The notes: a model not told the origin generated them from the letters alone. Positions 15,658 to 23,493 are shown, counted from the stretch's first letter. The stretch: 49,828 nucleotides of DNA from Streptomyces albiflavescens (GCF_014645835.1 NZ_BMMM01000006.1:344869-394696), one strand, 5' to 3'. Numbers and translations are program-made.

Positions 15658-16551
15658 CTACGCCTCGATCCTGTTTGCGGATCGAAGACGCGCGAAACTG
15701 CGGGCGAGCAGCCTTGACACATGCATCTGGGAGACTCCCAGTTCCGCGCTGATCTGTGACTGCGTCAAATTGCTGTAGTAGCGCAGAAGAAGGATCCGCT
15801 GCTCGCGCTCGGGCAGTTGTACGAGCAGATGCCGTACGAGGTCGCGGTGTTCGACCCCGTCGAGTGCCGGGTCCTCGTAACCGAGCCGGTCGAGCAGTCC
15901 CGGCAGCCCGTCGCCCTCCTGGGCGGCTTCGAGGGAGGTCGCGTGGTACGAGCGGCCCGCCTCGATGCAGGACAGCACCTCGTCCTCGGTGATGCGCAGC
16001 CGCTCGGCGATCTCGGCGGTCGTGGGCGAGCGCCCGAAGGCGGTCGTCAAGTCCTCCGTCGCGCTGTTCACCTGCACCCACAGTTCGTGCAGCCGGCGCG
16101 GTACGTGGACGGTGCGGACGTTGTCCCGGAAGTACCGCTTGATCTCCCCGACGACGGTCGGCATCGCGAAGGTCGGGAACTGCACACCGCGGTCGGGGTC
16201 GAAGCGGTCGATGGCGTTGATCAGCCCGATGGTCCCGACCTGAACGACGTCCTCCATGGGCTCGTTGCGGCTGCGGAAGCGGGCGGCCGCGTACCGGACG
16301 AGCGGGAGGTTGGCCTCGATGAGGGCCCCGCGTACGCGGTTGTGCTCGGGGGTTCCCGGCTCCAGCGTCTTGAGCTGACCGAAGAGCACCTGCGTGAGGG
16401 CCCGGGTGTCGGCACCGCGGCGGCGTTCGGGCGCGACCTGCTCCGGCGCGACTTCCTGGACGACTTCCCGCGCGGCGTCCCGTGAGACTTCCTGTGCGAC
16501 TGCCGGTACGACTTCTTGTGGCGGTGCTTGAGGCGCAGTACTGGCCGGCAC
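15658..16551 (-). CDS. sigF: SigB/SigF/SigG-type RNA polymerase sigma factor (SigF)
   Basis: 297 residues. A Pro/Gln/Val-rich N-terminus is followed by region 2 (RNEPMEDVVQVGTIGLINAID, RGVQFPTFAMPTVVGEIKRYFRD), region 3 (RTVHVPRRLHELWVQVNSATEDLTTAFGRSPTTAEIAERL) and region 4 (LPEREQRILLLRYYSNLTQSQISAELGVSQMHVSRLLARSF). GTG 16551 is preferred since AGAGGTGGAG sits just upstream; GTG 16563 would add four residues and overlap that site. Sequence and pairing fit the Streptomyces sporulation sigma SigF. It is closely related to the adjacent sigN, an old tandem duplication that has diverged mainly at the N-terminus. Confidence 0.87.
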   Translation of the reverse strand: MPASTAPQAPPQEVVPAVAQEVSRDAAREVVQEVAPEQVAPERRRGADTRALTQVLFGQLKTLEPGTPEHNRVRGALIEANLPLVRYAAARFRSRNEPMEDVVQVGTIGLINAIDRFDPDRGVQFPTFAMPTVVGEIKRYFRDNVRTVHVPRRLHELWVQVNSATEDLTTAFGRSPTTAEIAERLRITEDEVLSCIEAGRSYHATSLEAAQEGDGLPGLLDRLGYEDPALDGVEHRDLVRHLLVQLPEREQRILLLRYYSNLTQSQISAELGVSQMHVSRLLARSFARLRSANRIEA

Positions 16552-16691
16552 GGTCAACTCCACCTCTGTGATCCGTCAACTCATCCGTGATCAACTCACC
16601 CGTCAAAAGCGGTCATAGCATCACAAGACATGTGCACTGTGTGCAAGCACCGCATAACTTCGTGTTGAAGGAGAGGTGGGGCATAAGACAC

Positions 16692-16721
16692 AAAAAACCT
16701 CTGGCCGGATACGGCCAGAGG
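16692..16721 (-). terminator. Rho-independent terminator after the Dabb gene
   Basis: The 9-bp perfect stem CCTCTGGCC/GGCCAGAGG (16698-16706 with 16713-16721) has a 6-nt loop. On the minus strand it is followed by six T residues (16697-16692), one of the few classical U-tracts in the window. It lies 26 bases past the Dabb stop. Confidence 0.9.
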
Positions 16722-16747
16722 CTTCGAAACGGTGCGGCCCGGAAGGG

Positions 16748-17041
16748 TCAGAACGGATAGTCGGCGATCACCCAGGTCGCGAACTCCCGCCACAGCGCGA
16801 CGCCCGCCTGGTGTGCCGGGTGCTCCAAGTACCGCTTCAGGGCGTCGGTGTCGTCGACGGCGGAGTTGATCGCGAAGTCGTACGCGATGGGCCGGTCGGT
16901 GATGTTCCAGTCGCATTCCCAGAACCGCAGCTCGGGGATCTGGTCGCCGAGCGCACGGAAGGCGGCCACGCCCTCGACCACACGCGGGTCGTCGCGCTCG
17001 ACGCCCTCGTTGAGCTTGAAGAGGACCAGATGGCGGATCAC
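16748..17041 (-). CDS. Dabb-domain (stress-responsive A/B barrel) protein
   Basis: 97 residues: VIRHLVLFKLNEGVERDDPRV, then LRFWECDWNITDRPIAYDFAI, then YLEHPAHQAGVALWREFATWVIADYPF. This is the complete ferredoxin-like Dabb fold, including the HPAH helix start. Members form dimeric alpha/beta barrels, and some act on small hydrophobic or aromatic molecules; the substrate is unknown. GTG 17041 has GGGAG about 6 bases upstream. A U-tract terminator follows and a small membrane protein gene lies 98 bases upstream on the same strand. Confidence 0.88.
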   Translation of the reverse strand: MIRHLVLFKLNEGVERDDPRVVEGVAAFRALGDQIPELRFWECDWNITDRPIAYDFAINSAVDDTDALKRYLEHPAHQAGVALWREFATWVIADYPF

Positions 17042-17139
17042 GGGCACTCCCTGGTGGTGCGGTTCTTGTCTCTGCCCGGTCGGCTCGGCGCAGGCTCGGT
17101 GAGGGCTCTGCGCCGACTCGGTTCCGACTCGGCTCCGAC

Positions 17140-17319
17140 TCAGTTCTTGGCTCCGTGGGCGACCCAGGTCATGAAGTCTCCGATGGCCTGAGCGGCACTC
17201 GATATGCCTTCGAACCCTATCTGGACGTAATCGGCCGCCTTGGCCGGATCCGTGATGATCACGTAGAGCGCGAAGACCACGAGCACATAGACGGCGATCT
17301 TCTTCGAATTCACCGCCAT
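17140..17319 (-). CDS. Small single-TM membrane protein (59 aa)
   Basis: It reads MAVNSKKIAVYVLVVFALY, then VIITDPAKAADYVQIGFEG and ISSAAQAIGDFMTWVAHGAKN. There is one N-terminal TM (about 8-22) and an amphipathic C-terminal helix. GGGAGG sits 5 bases before ATG 17319. The N-terminal lysines and the DPAKAADYV motif recall a conserved small Streptomyces membrane protein of unknown role. It may be co-transcribed with the Dabb gene. Confidence 0.78.
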   Translation of the reverse strand: MAVNSKKIAVYVLVVFALYVIITDPAKAADYVQIGFEGISSAAQAIGDFMTWVAHGAKN

Positions 17320-17654
17320 CGCGGCCTCCCCTGTGACTGCTGCGCCTGGTGGGTCCCCTGTTGCCGGCGGTGAGTGTAACCTTCACGCCGCTTTTAAGGA
17401 CCAACGGCCCGCTGGTCCAGGCCTTTTGTCGGGCCGATCCGGGCGCCGCCGAGCCCAGGATGGATGGTGAGCCCGGCGGAACCGGCAGGAGTCCGCGGGG
17501 CCGGGACGGACCCCACTGGGGGTCCCGCCGCGGGCTTCCCCCGAGACAGCGGCGCGGACTTGTGGGTCCTTCTCCATCGGGGGAAGCGGCTTGTTCCCCT
17601 CCGGGTGCCGCTTCCCCCGTCCTCATGGGGTGCGGGAGCCCCTGGGATCGGGTA
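17320..17654. other. Intergenic stretch with a hairpin, no convincing gene
   Basis: Open frames here are long on several strands but have no family resemblance and no good start signal. A perfect 11-bp inverted repeat, GGGGAAGCGGC (17580-17590) with GCCGCTTCCCC (17607-17617), is the only clear structure; it may be a terminator or a small-RNA hairpin. Confidence 0.55.
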
Positions 17655-17693
17655 CGTGAAAGCCCCGGCGTGAGCGGCGCCGGGGCTTTCACG
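17655..17693. terminator. Long perfect hairpin, likely bidirectional terminator
   Basis: A 16-bp perfect stem, CGTGAAAGCCCCGGCG (17655-17670) with CGCCGGGGCTTTCACG (17678-17693), and a 7-nt loop; flanking A/T adds a 17th pair. It lies between the tRNA-Ser terminator and the small membrane gene, so it may back up termination from the tRNA side. Confidence 0.65.
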
Positions 17694-17694
17694 T

Positions 17695-17801
17695 GTATCC
17701 GCGCGACTGTCCGCATGTATCCGAGCGACTGTCCGCGCGTACCCGAGCGACTGTCCGCGCGTACCCGAGTGACGGTTCGTGTGCACGCGTGCGACGGTCG
17801 G
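17695..17801. repeat. Tandem 22-bp repeat, about 4.9 copies
   Basis: Units start at 17695, 17717, 17739, 17761 and 17783 (last partial and degenerate). The consensus is GTAYCCGAGCGACTGTCCGCGC. Units 2 and 3 differ at one base; units 4 and 5 are more diverged. The array sits between a long hairpin and the tRNA-Ser terminator. It could be a slippage product, a VNTR or a protein-binding array. Confidence 0.85.
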
Positions 17802-17807
17802 AAGCAC

Positions 17808-17837
17808 GAAGGGCCCCGTCTCTCGACGGGGCCCTTC
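17808..17837 (-). terminator. Terminator of tRNA-Ser(CGA)
   Basis: A 13-bp stem, GAAGGGCCCCGTC (17808-17820) with GACGGGGCCCTTC (17825-17837), and the tetraloop TCTC, starting 5 bases past the 3' end of the tRNA on the minus strand. Confidence 0.88.
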
Positions 17838-17842
17838 TCAAG

Positions 17843-17927
17843 CGGTAGCGGAGGGATTTGAACCCTCGGTGACTTGCGCCACACTCGCTTTCGAGGCGAG
17901 CTCCTTCGGCCGCTCGGACACGCTACC
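17843..17927 (-). tRNA. tRNA-Ser (anticodon CGA, reads UCG)
   Basis: About 85 nt with the acceptor pair GGTAGCG/CGCTACC, the D-arm, the anticodon stem-loop CTCGC-CTCGAAA-GCGAG with anticodon CGA, a long class II variable arm (TGTGGCGCAAGTCACC) and the T-arm GAGGGTTCAAATCCCTC. Discriminator G fits serine. The CCA end is not encoded. A dedicated terminator follows. Confidence 0.95.
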
Positions 17928-18045
17928 GAGGGAGACCCTACCCCAAGGTGGGCCGTGGTCTGAAATCCGTTTCGGTGACCCGGATGATCAACGATCAGCG
18001 GCCGCGGAAGCAGCCCCGAAGATCGGCGGTCGCGGAAGAAGATGA

Positions 18046-18546
18046 TCAGCGGTCGCGGAAGAAGTCGGTGAGGAGGCTCGCGCACTCGTCGGCGAGGACG
18101 CCCTCGATCACTTCGGGCCGGTGGTTGAGCCGCCGGTCGCGTACGAGGTCCCAGAGTGAGCCGGCCGCGCCCGCCTTCTCGTCGCGGGCGCCGTAGACGA
18201 CCCGGTCCACCCGGGACTGCACGAGCGCGCCCGCGCACATCGTGCAGGGCTCCAGGGTGACGACGAGCGTGCACCCGGTCAGCCGCCACTCGCCGAGCTC
18301 AAGGGCGGCCCGGCGCAGCGCGACGACCTCGGCGTGCGCCGTCGGATCGCCGGTGGCCTCGCGCTCGTTGTGCCCGGTCGCGAGCACCGTCGTACCGTCC
18401 GCGGACAGCACGACGGCGCCGACGGGAACATCCCCGCCCCGGACGGCCCGGTGGGCCTCGTCCAGGGCGAGCCGCATCGCGGCCCGCCAGCGGTCGCGTA
18501 CCGGATCGGCAGGATCGGGCTGTGGAGTGTGCTCGGTCGTGCTCAC
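18046..18546 (-). CDS. tadA: tRNA adenosine(34) deaminase TadA-like (CDA fold)
   Basis: 166 residues of the cytidine/deoxycytidylate deaminase fold. Zinc ligands are in PTAHAEVVALRRA (His and catalytic Glu) and LEPCTMCAGAL (PCxxC). GDVPVGAVV and VDRVVYGARDEKAGAAGSL fit TadA, which converts A34 to inosine in tRNA-Arg(ACG). The protein is slightly extended at the N-terminus relative to the E. coli enzyme. Start is GTG 18546. It lies downstream of the acidic partner gene (81-base gap) on the same strand and next to a tRNA gene. Confidence 0.9.
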   Translation of the reverse strand: MSTTEHTPQPDPADPVRDRWRAAMRLALDEAHRAVRGGDVPVGAVVLSADGTTVLATGHNEREATGDPTAHAEVVALRRAALELGEWRLTGCTLVVTLEPCTMCAGALVQSRVDRVVYGARDEKAGAAGSLWDLVRDRRLNHRPEVIEGVLADECASLLTDFFRDR

Positions 18547-18627
18547 CCGGGGAACCTAGCGGAAGGTCTTCAGGGCCTGGTGAGAGATCCCCAGGGACTC
18601 GCGGAAGCTCCCCGGAGACTCCCGGAC

Positions 18628-19161
18628 CTAGCGGACGGTCTCCAGGACCTCCGCCGCGCCCAGGGCGTCGGCGATCGTGCTGAGCGCGTCGCCTTCGTCC
18701 AGGGCGAGCAGTTCCTTCTCGCTCACTCCGAGGTCCGCGAGGATGTCGCGGTCTCCGACGGGGCTGTGCGAAACAGCCTCGCCGGACGCGGTCTCGTCCT
18801 CGTCGTCGTCGGAGTCCTCGGGCTCACCGTCCTCTGTGCCGTCCAGGTCGAGGGAGTCCAGGTCGGCGTCGTCGTCGCCGGGCTCCCGTCCTAGTAGTTC
18901 GTCCGTGAGCAGGATCTCGCCGTACGAGCTGCGGGCAGCCGCGGCGGCGTCCGAGACGTAGATACGAGGGTCCTCCTCGCCGTCCACGCGGACGACGCCG
19001 AACCACGCGTCCTCCTGCTCGATGAGCACGAGCACCGTGTCCTCGTCCGAGGCTTCACGGGCCAGGTCGGTCAGATCCGACAGGGTCTCCACATCGTCGA
19101 GCTCTGTGTCGCTCGCTTCCCACCCGTCTTCGGTGCGCGCGAGCAGTGCGGCGAAGTACAC
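18628..19161 (-). CDS. Acidic tRNA-adenosine-deaminase-associated protein
   Basis: 177 residues. The N-terminal domain (YFAALLARTEDGWEASDTELDDVE, LTDLAREASDEDTVLVLIEQEDAWFGVVRVDG, PRIYVSDAAAAARSSYGEIL) is followed by an Asp/Glu-rich linker and a short C-terminal helical segment (DLGVSEKELLALDE, TIADALGAAEVLETVR). In actinobacteria this family is encoded beside tadA, the source of its name. GTG 19161 is preferred because GGGAGAG lies 5 bases before it; ATG 19182 has no comparable site. Function unproven; the acidity suggests a binding or chaperone-like role. Confidence 0.85.
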   Translation of the reverse strand: MYFAALLARTEDGWEASDTELDDVETLSDLTDLAREASDEDTVLVLIEQEDAWFGVVRVDGEEDPRIYVSDAAAAARSSYGEILLTDELLGREPGDDDADLDSLDLDGTEDGEPEDSDDDEDETASGEAVSHSPVGDRDILADLGVSEKELLALDEGDALSTIADALGAAEVLETVR

Positions 19162-19444
19162 CGTGACTCTCCCACTGGTCATAGGCGTGCCGGTTGGGGG
19201 TCCCCCCGGCGGAGGTTGTGGGCGGGGAGTGCTTCTCCGAGTCCCACCCACTCGGAATCGTGGCAGAAACAGAGCGTTCAGGGGACGCCTTCGGCCTGCT
19301 GTGTCTGCCTCTTTTGATCGCTACCAGCGGATCGTACGCGGCCGTCGGCGCCTCGTACGCACCTCCCCGCCCAGACACGGGCTCACGCGGCACGGGCGGG
19401 GGATCGGGTTGGTGCGGGCGGCGCATCGGCTCGGGGCGTGCGCG
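19162..19444. other. Gap between two minus-strand genes with a GGGGGTCCCCC motif
   Basis: No gene is supported. TTGGGGGTCCCCCCGG at about 19195-19210 resembles one half of the dispersed mini-repeat seen in the GT39 gene. The sequence presumably holds the promoter of the acidic tadA-linked gene. Confidence 0.4.
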
Positions 19445-19633
19445 CTACCAGCGGAAGGTGCGCATGCGCATGGCGTGGCGCAGTCGGGCGGCCTTGGCGC
19501 GGCGGGGCTGGACCCGGTCGCGCAGCTCGCGCGCCTCGGTCAACTCACGCAGGAACTGGGCGCGGCGCCTCCTGCGTTCGGCGTCGGTCTCCAACTGCTC
19601 AGGGGACTCCTCTTCCCGGTTCTGCACAGACAC
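19445..19633 (-). CDS. Small highly basic helical protein (62 aa)
   Basis: The chain opens MSVQNREEESPEQLETDAERR, then a run of Arg, then FLRELTEARELRDRVQPRRAK and AARLRHAMRMRTFRW. It has an acidic N-terminal third and a very basic remainder (about 17 Arg), predicted helical. GTG 19633 follows a GGGGGTG stretch; a second GTG at 19627 is possible. The end -RMRTFRW is familiar from a conserved short Streptomyces protein of unknown function. Nucleic-acid binding is a guess from charge alone. It diverges from upp. Confidence 0.7.
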   Translation of the reverse strand: MSVQNREEESPEQLETDAERRRRRAQFLRELTEARELRDRVQPRRAKAARLRHAMRMRTFRW

Positions 19634-19791
19634 ACCACCCCCAGGTCCGTCCCTCCCACTTTCCCGCTGATGGGCGGTTTGATGCCAGCGTTCGGGTGAC
19701 AGTGCGGGCCGGTCCTTGCCGGATCGCGTCGCGCGGGGCAGAGGCTTCTGTCGGGAGCGGGCGGGGCAGTGGCGGGCGCCCCGGGCCCGGC

Positions 19792-19797
19792 TACTGT
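19792..19797 (+). promoter_or_regulatory. Putative -10 hexamer for leaderless upp mRNA
   Basis: TACTGT ends 7 bases before the upp ATG (19805), where transcription would start on or next to the start codon. No Shine-Dalgarno is visible between them. No clear -35 was found. Confidence 0.4.
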
Positions 19798-19804
19798 TGT
19801 GGAC

Positions 19805-20440
19805 ATGCGTCTCCACGTCGTCGACCACCCCCTGGTCGCCCATAAGCTCACCACCCTGCGCGACCGGCGCACCGACTCCGCGACCTTCCGGCGCCTCGCC
19901 GACGAGCTGGTCACCCTGCTCGCCTACGAGGCCACGCGGGACGTGCGCACGGAGCAGGTCGACATCGTGACCCCGGTCGCCTCGACCACGGGCGTCAAGC
20001 TCTCCTACCCGCGCCCCCTCGTCGTGCCGATCCTGCGGGCGGGTCTCGGCATGCTCGACGGCATGGTGCGACTGCTGCCGACCGCCGAGGTGGGCTTCCT
20101 GGGCATGGTGCGCAACGAGGAGACGCTCCAGGCCTCCACGTACGCCACCCGCATGCCGGACGACCTCTCCGGGCGTCAGGTGTACGTCCTCGACCCGATG
20201 CTGGCCACCGGCGGCACGCTCGTCGCGGCGATCCAGGAGCTGATCAAGCGCGGCGCCGACGACGTCACCGCCGTGGTCCTCCTCGCAGCCCCCGAGGGCG
20301 TCGAGGTCATGGAGCGCGAACTGGCGGGCACGCCGGTCACCGTCGTCACGGCCTCGGTCGACGAGCGCCTCAACGAGCACGGCTACATCGTGCCGGGCCT
20401 CGGAGACGCGGGGGACCGGATGTACGGGGCAGCCGAGTAG
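19805..20440 (+). CDS. upp: Uracil phosphoribosyltransferase
   Basis: 211 residues, full length. It converts uracil and PRPP to UMP in pyrimidine salvage. Features are RLHVVDHPLVAHKLTTLRD, LVVPILRAGLGMLDGM, the PRPP loop YVLDPMLATGGTLVAAI, and the C-terminal YIVPGLGDAGDRMYGA uracil-binding segment. ATG 19805 fits the family start exactly and has no Shine-Dalgarno, but a -10-like hexamer lies just upstream. Monocistronic; convergent with the LytR_C gene across a simple-repeat patch. Confidence 0.97.
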   Translation: MRLHVVDHPLVAHKLTTLRDRRTDSATFRRLADELVTLLAYEATRDVRTEQVDIVTPVASTTGVKLSYPRPLVVPILRAGLGMLDGMVRLLPTAEVGFLGMVRNEETLQASTYATRMPDDLSGRQVYVLDPMLATGGTLVAAIQELIKRGADDVTAVVLLAAPEGVEVMERELAGTPVTVVTASVDERLNEHGYIVPGLGDAGDRMYGAAE

Positions 20441-20462
20441 CCCCTCTTACGAGGAGTTCGAA

Positions 20463-20526
20463 GACTCGGGGACTTCGGGGACTTCGGGGACTTCGAGGGC
20501 TGAAGGCTGAAGGCTGAAGGCTGACG
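20463..20526. repeat. Two adjacent short tandem arrays between convergent genes
   Basis: Three 9-bp units of ACTTCGGGG type (20472, 20481, 20490) are preceded by a degenerate copy at 20463. Four 7-bp GCTGAAG units follow directly (20499, 20506, 20513, 20520). The array ends just before the stop codon of the minus-strand gene. Confidence 0.85.
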
Positions 20527-20532
20527 AGGCTT

Positions 20533-21186
20533 TCAGCAGTTCTTCTGCGAGGCGGAGGGGGTCGGCCGGGGCGTGGCCAGGACGGCCAGGGCCCTGTCGG
20601 CGTCCTTCTTGTTCGTCAGCGACTTGAAGCCGGTGCCGATGATGAGGTCGACCTCGTCGGCCTTCTCGCGGCCGTCGGTCTTCAGTTCGGCGCCGGTGAG
20701 CTGCGTGTTGAGGACGGGGAGCGCGGCCGAGTAGGCCGCCTTCGCGCCGAGCAGTATCCCGGCGCTGTCGACCTTCTTGTCGTACGCGGCCGTTGCGTTG
20801 CCCACATCGCCGATCTTGAAGCCGCGCTTCCGCAGCTCGTCCGCGGTCTCCTTGGCGAGCCCGCTGCGGGGCGTGGCGTTCAGGACGTTCACAGTGATCT
20901 GGCCGGGCTTGGGAAGGGTTTTGGCGACAGCACCGGCCGCCGAGGCGGACGGGCTCACCTTCGTCCCGCAGTCCGTCTTGGAGCCCGCCGCCGTGGCCTT
21001 GTCGCCGCCGCCCGTGAAGACGTCGATGAGCTGCAGCGTTCCCCACCCGATCAGCCCTAGTGCGGTGACGGAGGAGACGATCAGGAACACGAGCCTCCGG
21101 CGCCCCTTGGGGCGGCGCATCCGCGGGTACTTGTCCCCCGTGATCCGGTACTGGCCGCCCATGCCAGGGGGAGTGAGCATGCTCAT
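20533..21186 (-). CDS. LytR C-terminal-domain membrane protein
   Basis: 217 residues. A basic cytoplasmic N-terminus (YPRMRRPKGRRR) leads to one TM (about 32-54, LVFLIVSSVTALGLIGWGTLQLI). The extracytoplasmic LytR_C domain (about 95-200) reads ITVNVLNATPRSGLAKETADEL, then FKIGDVGNATAAY, then VDLIIGTGF. The domain usually accompanies LytR-CpsA-Psr wall-polymer ligases, but here it stands without the ligase domain, as in several actinobacterial proteins. ATG 21186 and ATG 21180 are both possible. Proximity to upp is conserved in my memory of Streptomyces maps. Confidence 0.87.
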   Translation of the reverse strand: MSMLTPPGMGGQYRITGDKYPRMRRPKGRRRLVFLIVSSVTALGLIGWGTLQLIDVFTGGGDKATAAGSKTDCGTKVSPSASAAGAVAKTLPKPGQITVNVLNATPRSGLAKETADELRKRGFKIGDVGNATAAYDKKVDSAGILLGAKAAYSAALPVLNTQLTGAELKTDGREKADEVDLIIGTGFKSLTNKKDADRALAVLATPRPTPSASQKNC

Positions 21187-21308
21187 GGGCGCAGCGTAGT
21201 GCGCCTGGGCGGTAATGCCTACTAGATGATCATTGGATACCGGCCAGGAGAACCCGAAAGGGCCAACCCCGGGTCTGCCTCGGTGAGGCGAGCCCGGAAA
21301 GGGGGGTG

Positions 21309-21605
21309 TCAGTCGAGCTCGAGCACGCGTGCGTGGAGGACCTGGCGCTGCTGGAGCGCGGCCCGGACGGCGCGGTGCAGGCCGTCCTCCAGGTACAGGT
21401 CGCCCTGCCACTTCACGACGTGCGCGAAGAGGTCGCCGTAGAACGTCGAGTCCTCGGCGAGCAGTGTTTCCAGGTCGAGCTGGCCCTTGGTCGTCACGAG
21501 CTGATCGAGGCGGACCGGGCGCGGCGCGACGTCCGCCCACTGCCGGGTGCTTTCCCGGCCGTGGTCGGGGTACGGCCGTCCGTTTCCGATGCGCTTGAAG
21601 ATCAC
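21309..21605 (-). CDS. Conserved 98-aa protein, possibly ParB/VapB-like
   Basis: It opens MIFKRIGNGRPYPDHGRES, then WADVAPRPVRLDQLVTTKG, LDLETLLAEDSTFYGDLFAHVV, and ends LYLEDGLHRAVRAALQQRQVLHARVLELD. The order (a required element list, then a short helix with DGLHRAVRA) recalls a minimal ParB/Srx fold, where GxHR binds nucleotide. I also recall homologues labelled as VapB-family antitoxin, but no toxin gene is adjacent, so I give no function. The ATG start is the only sensible one, and the gene diverges from the HerA-like ATPase. Confidence 0.78.
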   Translation of the reverse strand: MIFKRIGNGRPYPDHGRESTRQWADVAPRPVRLDQLVTTKGQLDLETLLAEDSTFYGDLFAHVVKWQGDLYLEDGLHRAVRAALQQRQVLHARVLELD

Positions 21606-21719
21606 ACGGAAAGCCTACCGGTCAAGACCTTCCGGGCGCAGCCATGGCGACGGAGTGCGACGCTGGAAAAGACGCCGTTGACGCCGTAAATCCATGCAAA
21701 TCGGGAACAGAGGCCTGAG

Positions 21720-23399
21720 ATGAGCGACAGCGAGATCGTGCCTCCGGCCACCGATCCACGGTCTGCCCCCGCCACCGCACCCAAGACGGCTCCCGCCACC
21801 GCCCCCAAGACGGCTCCCGCCACCGCCCCCAAGACGGCTCCCGCCACCGCTCCCGAGAAGGCCGGGAGCGCCCCCGCACTCCCCCAGGAGGCCCTGGAGA
21901 TCGCCTCGGGGTACGCGTTCTCCGGCCCCGCCCTCGATCTCGGCGCCCTGCTCTGGGACGGGCAGTGCCTGCCCGACGTGCAGATCCGCATCCCGCTGCC
22001 GATGCTCAACCGGCACGGCCTGGTCGCGGGCGCCACCGGCACCGGCAAGACCAAGACCCTCCAGCTGATCGCCGAGCAGCTGTCGGCCCAGGGGGTGCCC
22101 GTCTTCCTCGCCGACATCAAGGGCGATGTTTCGGGAGTGTCGGCGCCGGGCGTGTCGAACGACAGAGTCCAGGAGCGCGCCCGCGACGTCCATCAGGAGT
22201 GGACGCCGGCCGGGTGCCCCGCCGAGTTCTACGCGCTCGGCGGTATGGGCCACGGCATCCCCGTACGGGCCACGATCACCAGCTTCGGTCCGGTGCTGCT
22301 GTCCAAGGTGCTCCAGCTCAATCAGACCCAGGAGCAGTCGCTCGGCCTGATCTTCCACTACGCCGACCAGAAGGGCCTGGAGCTGGTCGACCTCAAGGAC
22401 CTGCGTGCGGTGGTCGCCTTCCTGACCTCGGACGAGGGCAAGCAGGAACTGAAGGGCATCGGCGGGCTGTCCACCGCCACGGCCGGGGTGATCCTCCGCT
22501 CTCTCGCCGCCTTCGAGGCGCAGGGCATGAGCCCGTTCTTCGGGGAGCCGGAGTTCGACACCGGCGAGCTGCTGCGTACGGCGTCGGAGGGGCGCGGCGT
22601 GGTGTCCGTCCTCGAACTCCCCGAGGTACAGGACAAACCGCAGCTCTTCTCGACCTTCCTGATGTGGCTGCTCGCCGACCTCTTCCACGACCTTCCCGAG
22701 GTCGGCGACGCGGACAGACCCAAGCTCGTCTTCTTCTTCGACGAGGCACATCTGCTCTTCGACGACGCCTCGAAGGCCTTCTTGGACTCCATCACGCAGA
22801 CCGTCCGGCTCATTCGCTCGAAAGGGGTCGGTGTCTTCTTCGTGACGCAGACCCCCAAGGACGTACCCGCCGATGTCCTCGGTCAGCTCGGCAACCGTGT
22901 CCAGCACGCGCTGCGCGCCTTCACCCCGGACGATCAGAAGCCGCTGAAGGCCACCGTGAAGACCTTTCCCCACTCCGGGTACGACCTGGAGGAGGTCCTC
23001 ACCGGGCTCGGCATCGGGGAGGCCGTCGTCACCGTGCTGAGCGAGAAGGGCGCGCCGACGCCGGTCGCGGTGACGCGACTGCGGGCGCCGCGGTCCCTGA
23101 TGGGGCCGGTCGACGCGGGGGTGCTGGATCAGGCGGTGAAGGGGTCGCCGCTGTACGGGCGGTACGCGCAGGCGGTGGACCGGGAGTCGGCGTACGAGAA
23201 GCTGACGGCGCGGGAGGCGGCGTCGCAGGCCGCACCGGCCCCCTCGAAGGGGCGCCCCGAGCAGGACAGGCACGAGGAGTCGATGGTCGAACAGGTCGTC
23301 GGCAGCGGCCTGTTCAAGTCCCTCGCCCGGTCCGTCGGCACGCAGATCGGGCGGGAGATCACCAGGTCGCTCTTCGGGACGGCTCGCCGCCGGCGGTAG
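21720..23399 (+). CDS. HerA/DUF853-type ATPase
   Basis: 559 residues. The FtsK/HerA-like core has Walker A GATGTGKTKTLQ at about 102-110, Walker B KLVFFFDEAHLLFDD, and a sensor-like VFFVTQTPKDVPADVLGQLGNRVQHALRAF. This DUF853 family (E. coli YjgR-like) is poorly characterised; HerA relatives translocate DNA. The N-terminus has four copies of an 8-residue ATAPKTAP unit, encoded by 24-bp tandem repeats from 21771. The C-terminal tail includes a VVGSGLFKSLARSVGTQIGREI amphipathic segment typical of the family. ATG 21720 has only a weak GAGG upstream. Monocistronic. Confidence 0.9.
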   Translation: MSDSEIVPPATDPRSAPATAPKTAPATAPKTAPATAPKTAPATAPEKAGSAPALPQEALEIASGYAFSGPALDLGALLWDGQCLPDVQIRIPLPMLNRHGLVAGATGTGKTKTLQLIAEQLSAQGVPVFLADIKGDVSGVSAPGVSNDRVQERARDVHQEWTPAGCPAEFYALGGMGHGIPVRATITSFGPVLLSKVLQLNQTQEQSLGLIFHYADQKGLELVDLKDLRAVVAFLTSDEGKQELKGIGGLSTATAGVILRSLAAFEAQGMSPFFGEPEFDTGELLRTASEGRGVVSVLELPEVQDKPQLFSTFLMWLLADLFHDLPEVGDADRPKLVFFFDEAHLLFDDASKAFLDSITQTVRLIRSKGVGVFFVTQTPKDVPADVLGQLGNRVQHALRAFTPDDQKPLKATVKTFPHSGYDLEEVLTGLGIGEAVVTVLSEKGAPTPVAVTRLRAPRSLMGPVDAGVLDQAVKGSPLYGRYAQAVDRESAYEKLTAREAASQAAPAPSKGRPEQDRHEESMVEQVVGSGLFKSLARSVGTQIGREITRSLFGTARRRR

Positions 23400-23403
23400 G
23401 CGC

Positions 23404-23461
23404 CCGCTCCGTCCTGGTGAAGAGGGACCGCTCCGTCCCGATGAGGGCGACCGCTCCGTCC
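23404..23461. repeat. Three spaced copies of CCGCTCCGTCC
   Basis: Identical 11-mers at 23404, 23428 and 23451, spaced 24 and 23 bp, between the HerA stop and the end of the minus-strand small gene. Purpose unknown; possibly a remnant of a tandem repeat. Confidence 0.7.
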
Positions 23462-23493
23462 TGGGGAAGGGAAGAAGCGGTCACCTTCCGTGA

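Noticed and set aside
17349..17861. Open frame of 170 residues on the plus strand
   Set aside because: It spans hairpins, the 22-bp repeats and the tRNA terminator, and has no family match.
21238..21310. Possible tRNA or attachment site near GGATACCGGCCAGGAG
   Set aside because: No cloverleaf could be drawn, and the sequence is not a copy of either tRNA-Ser 3' end.
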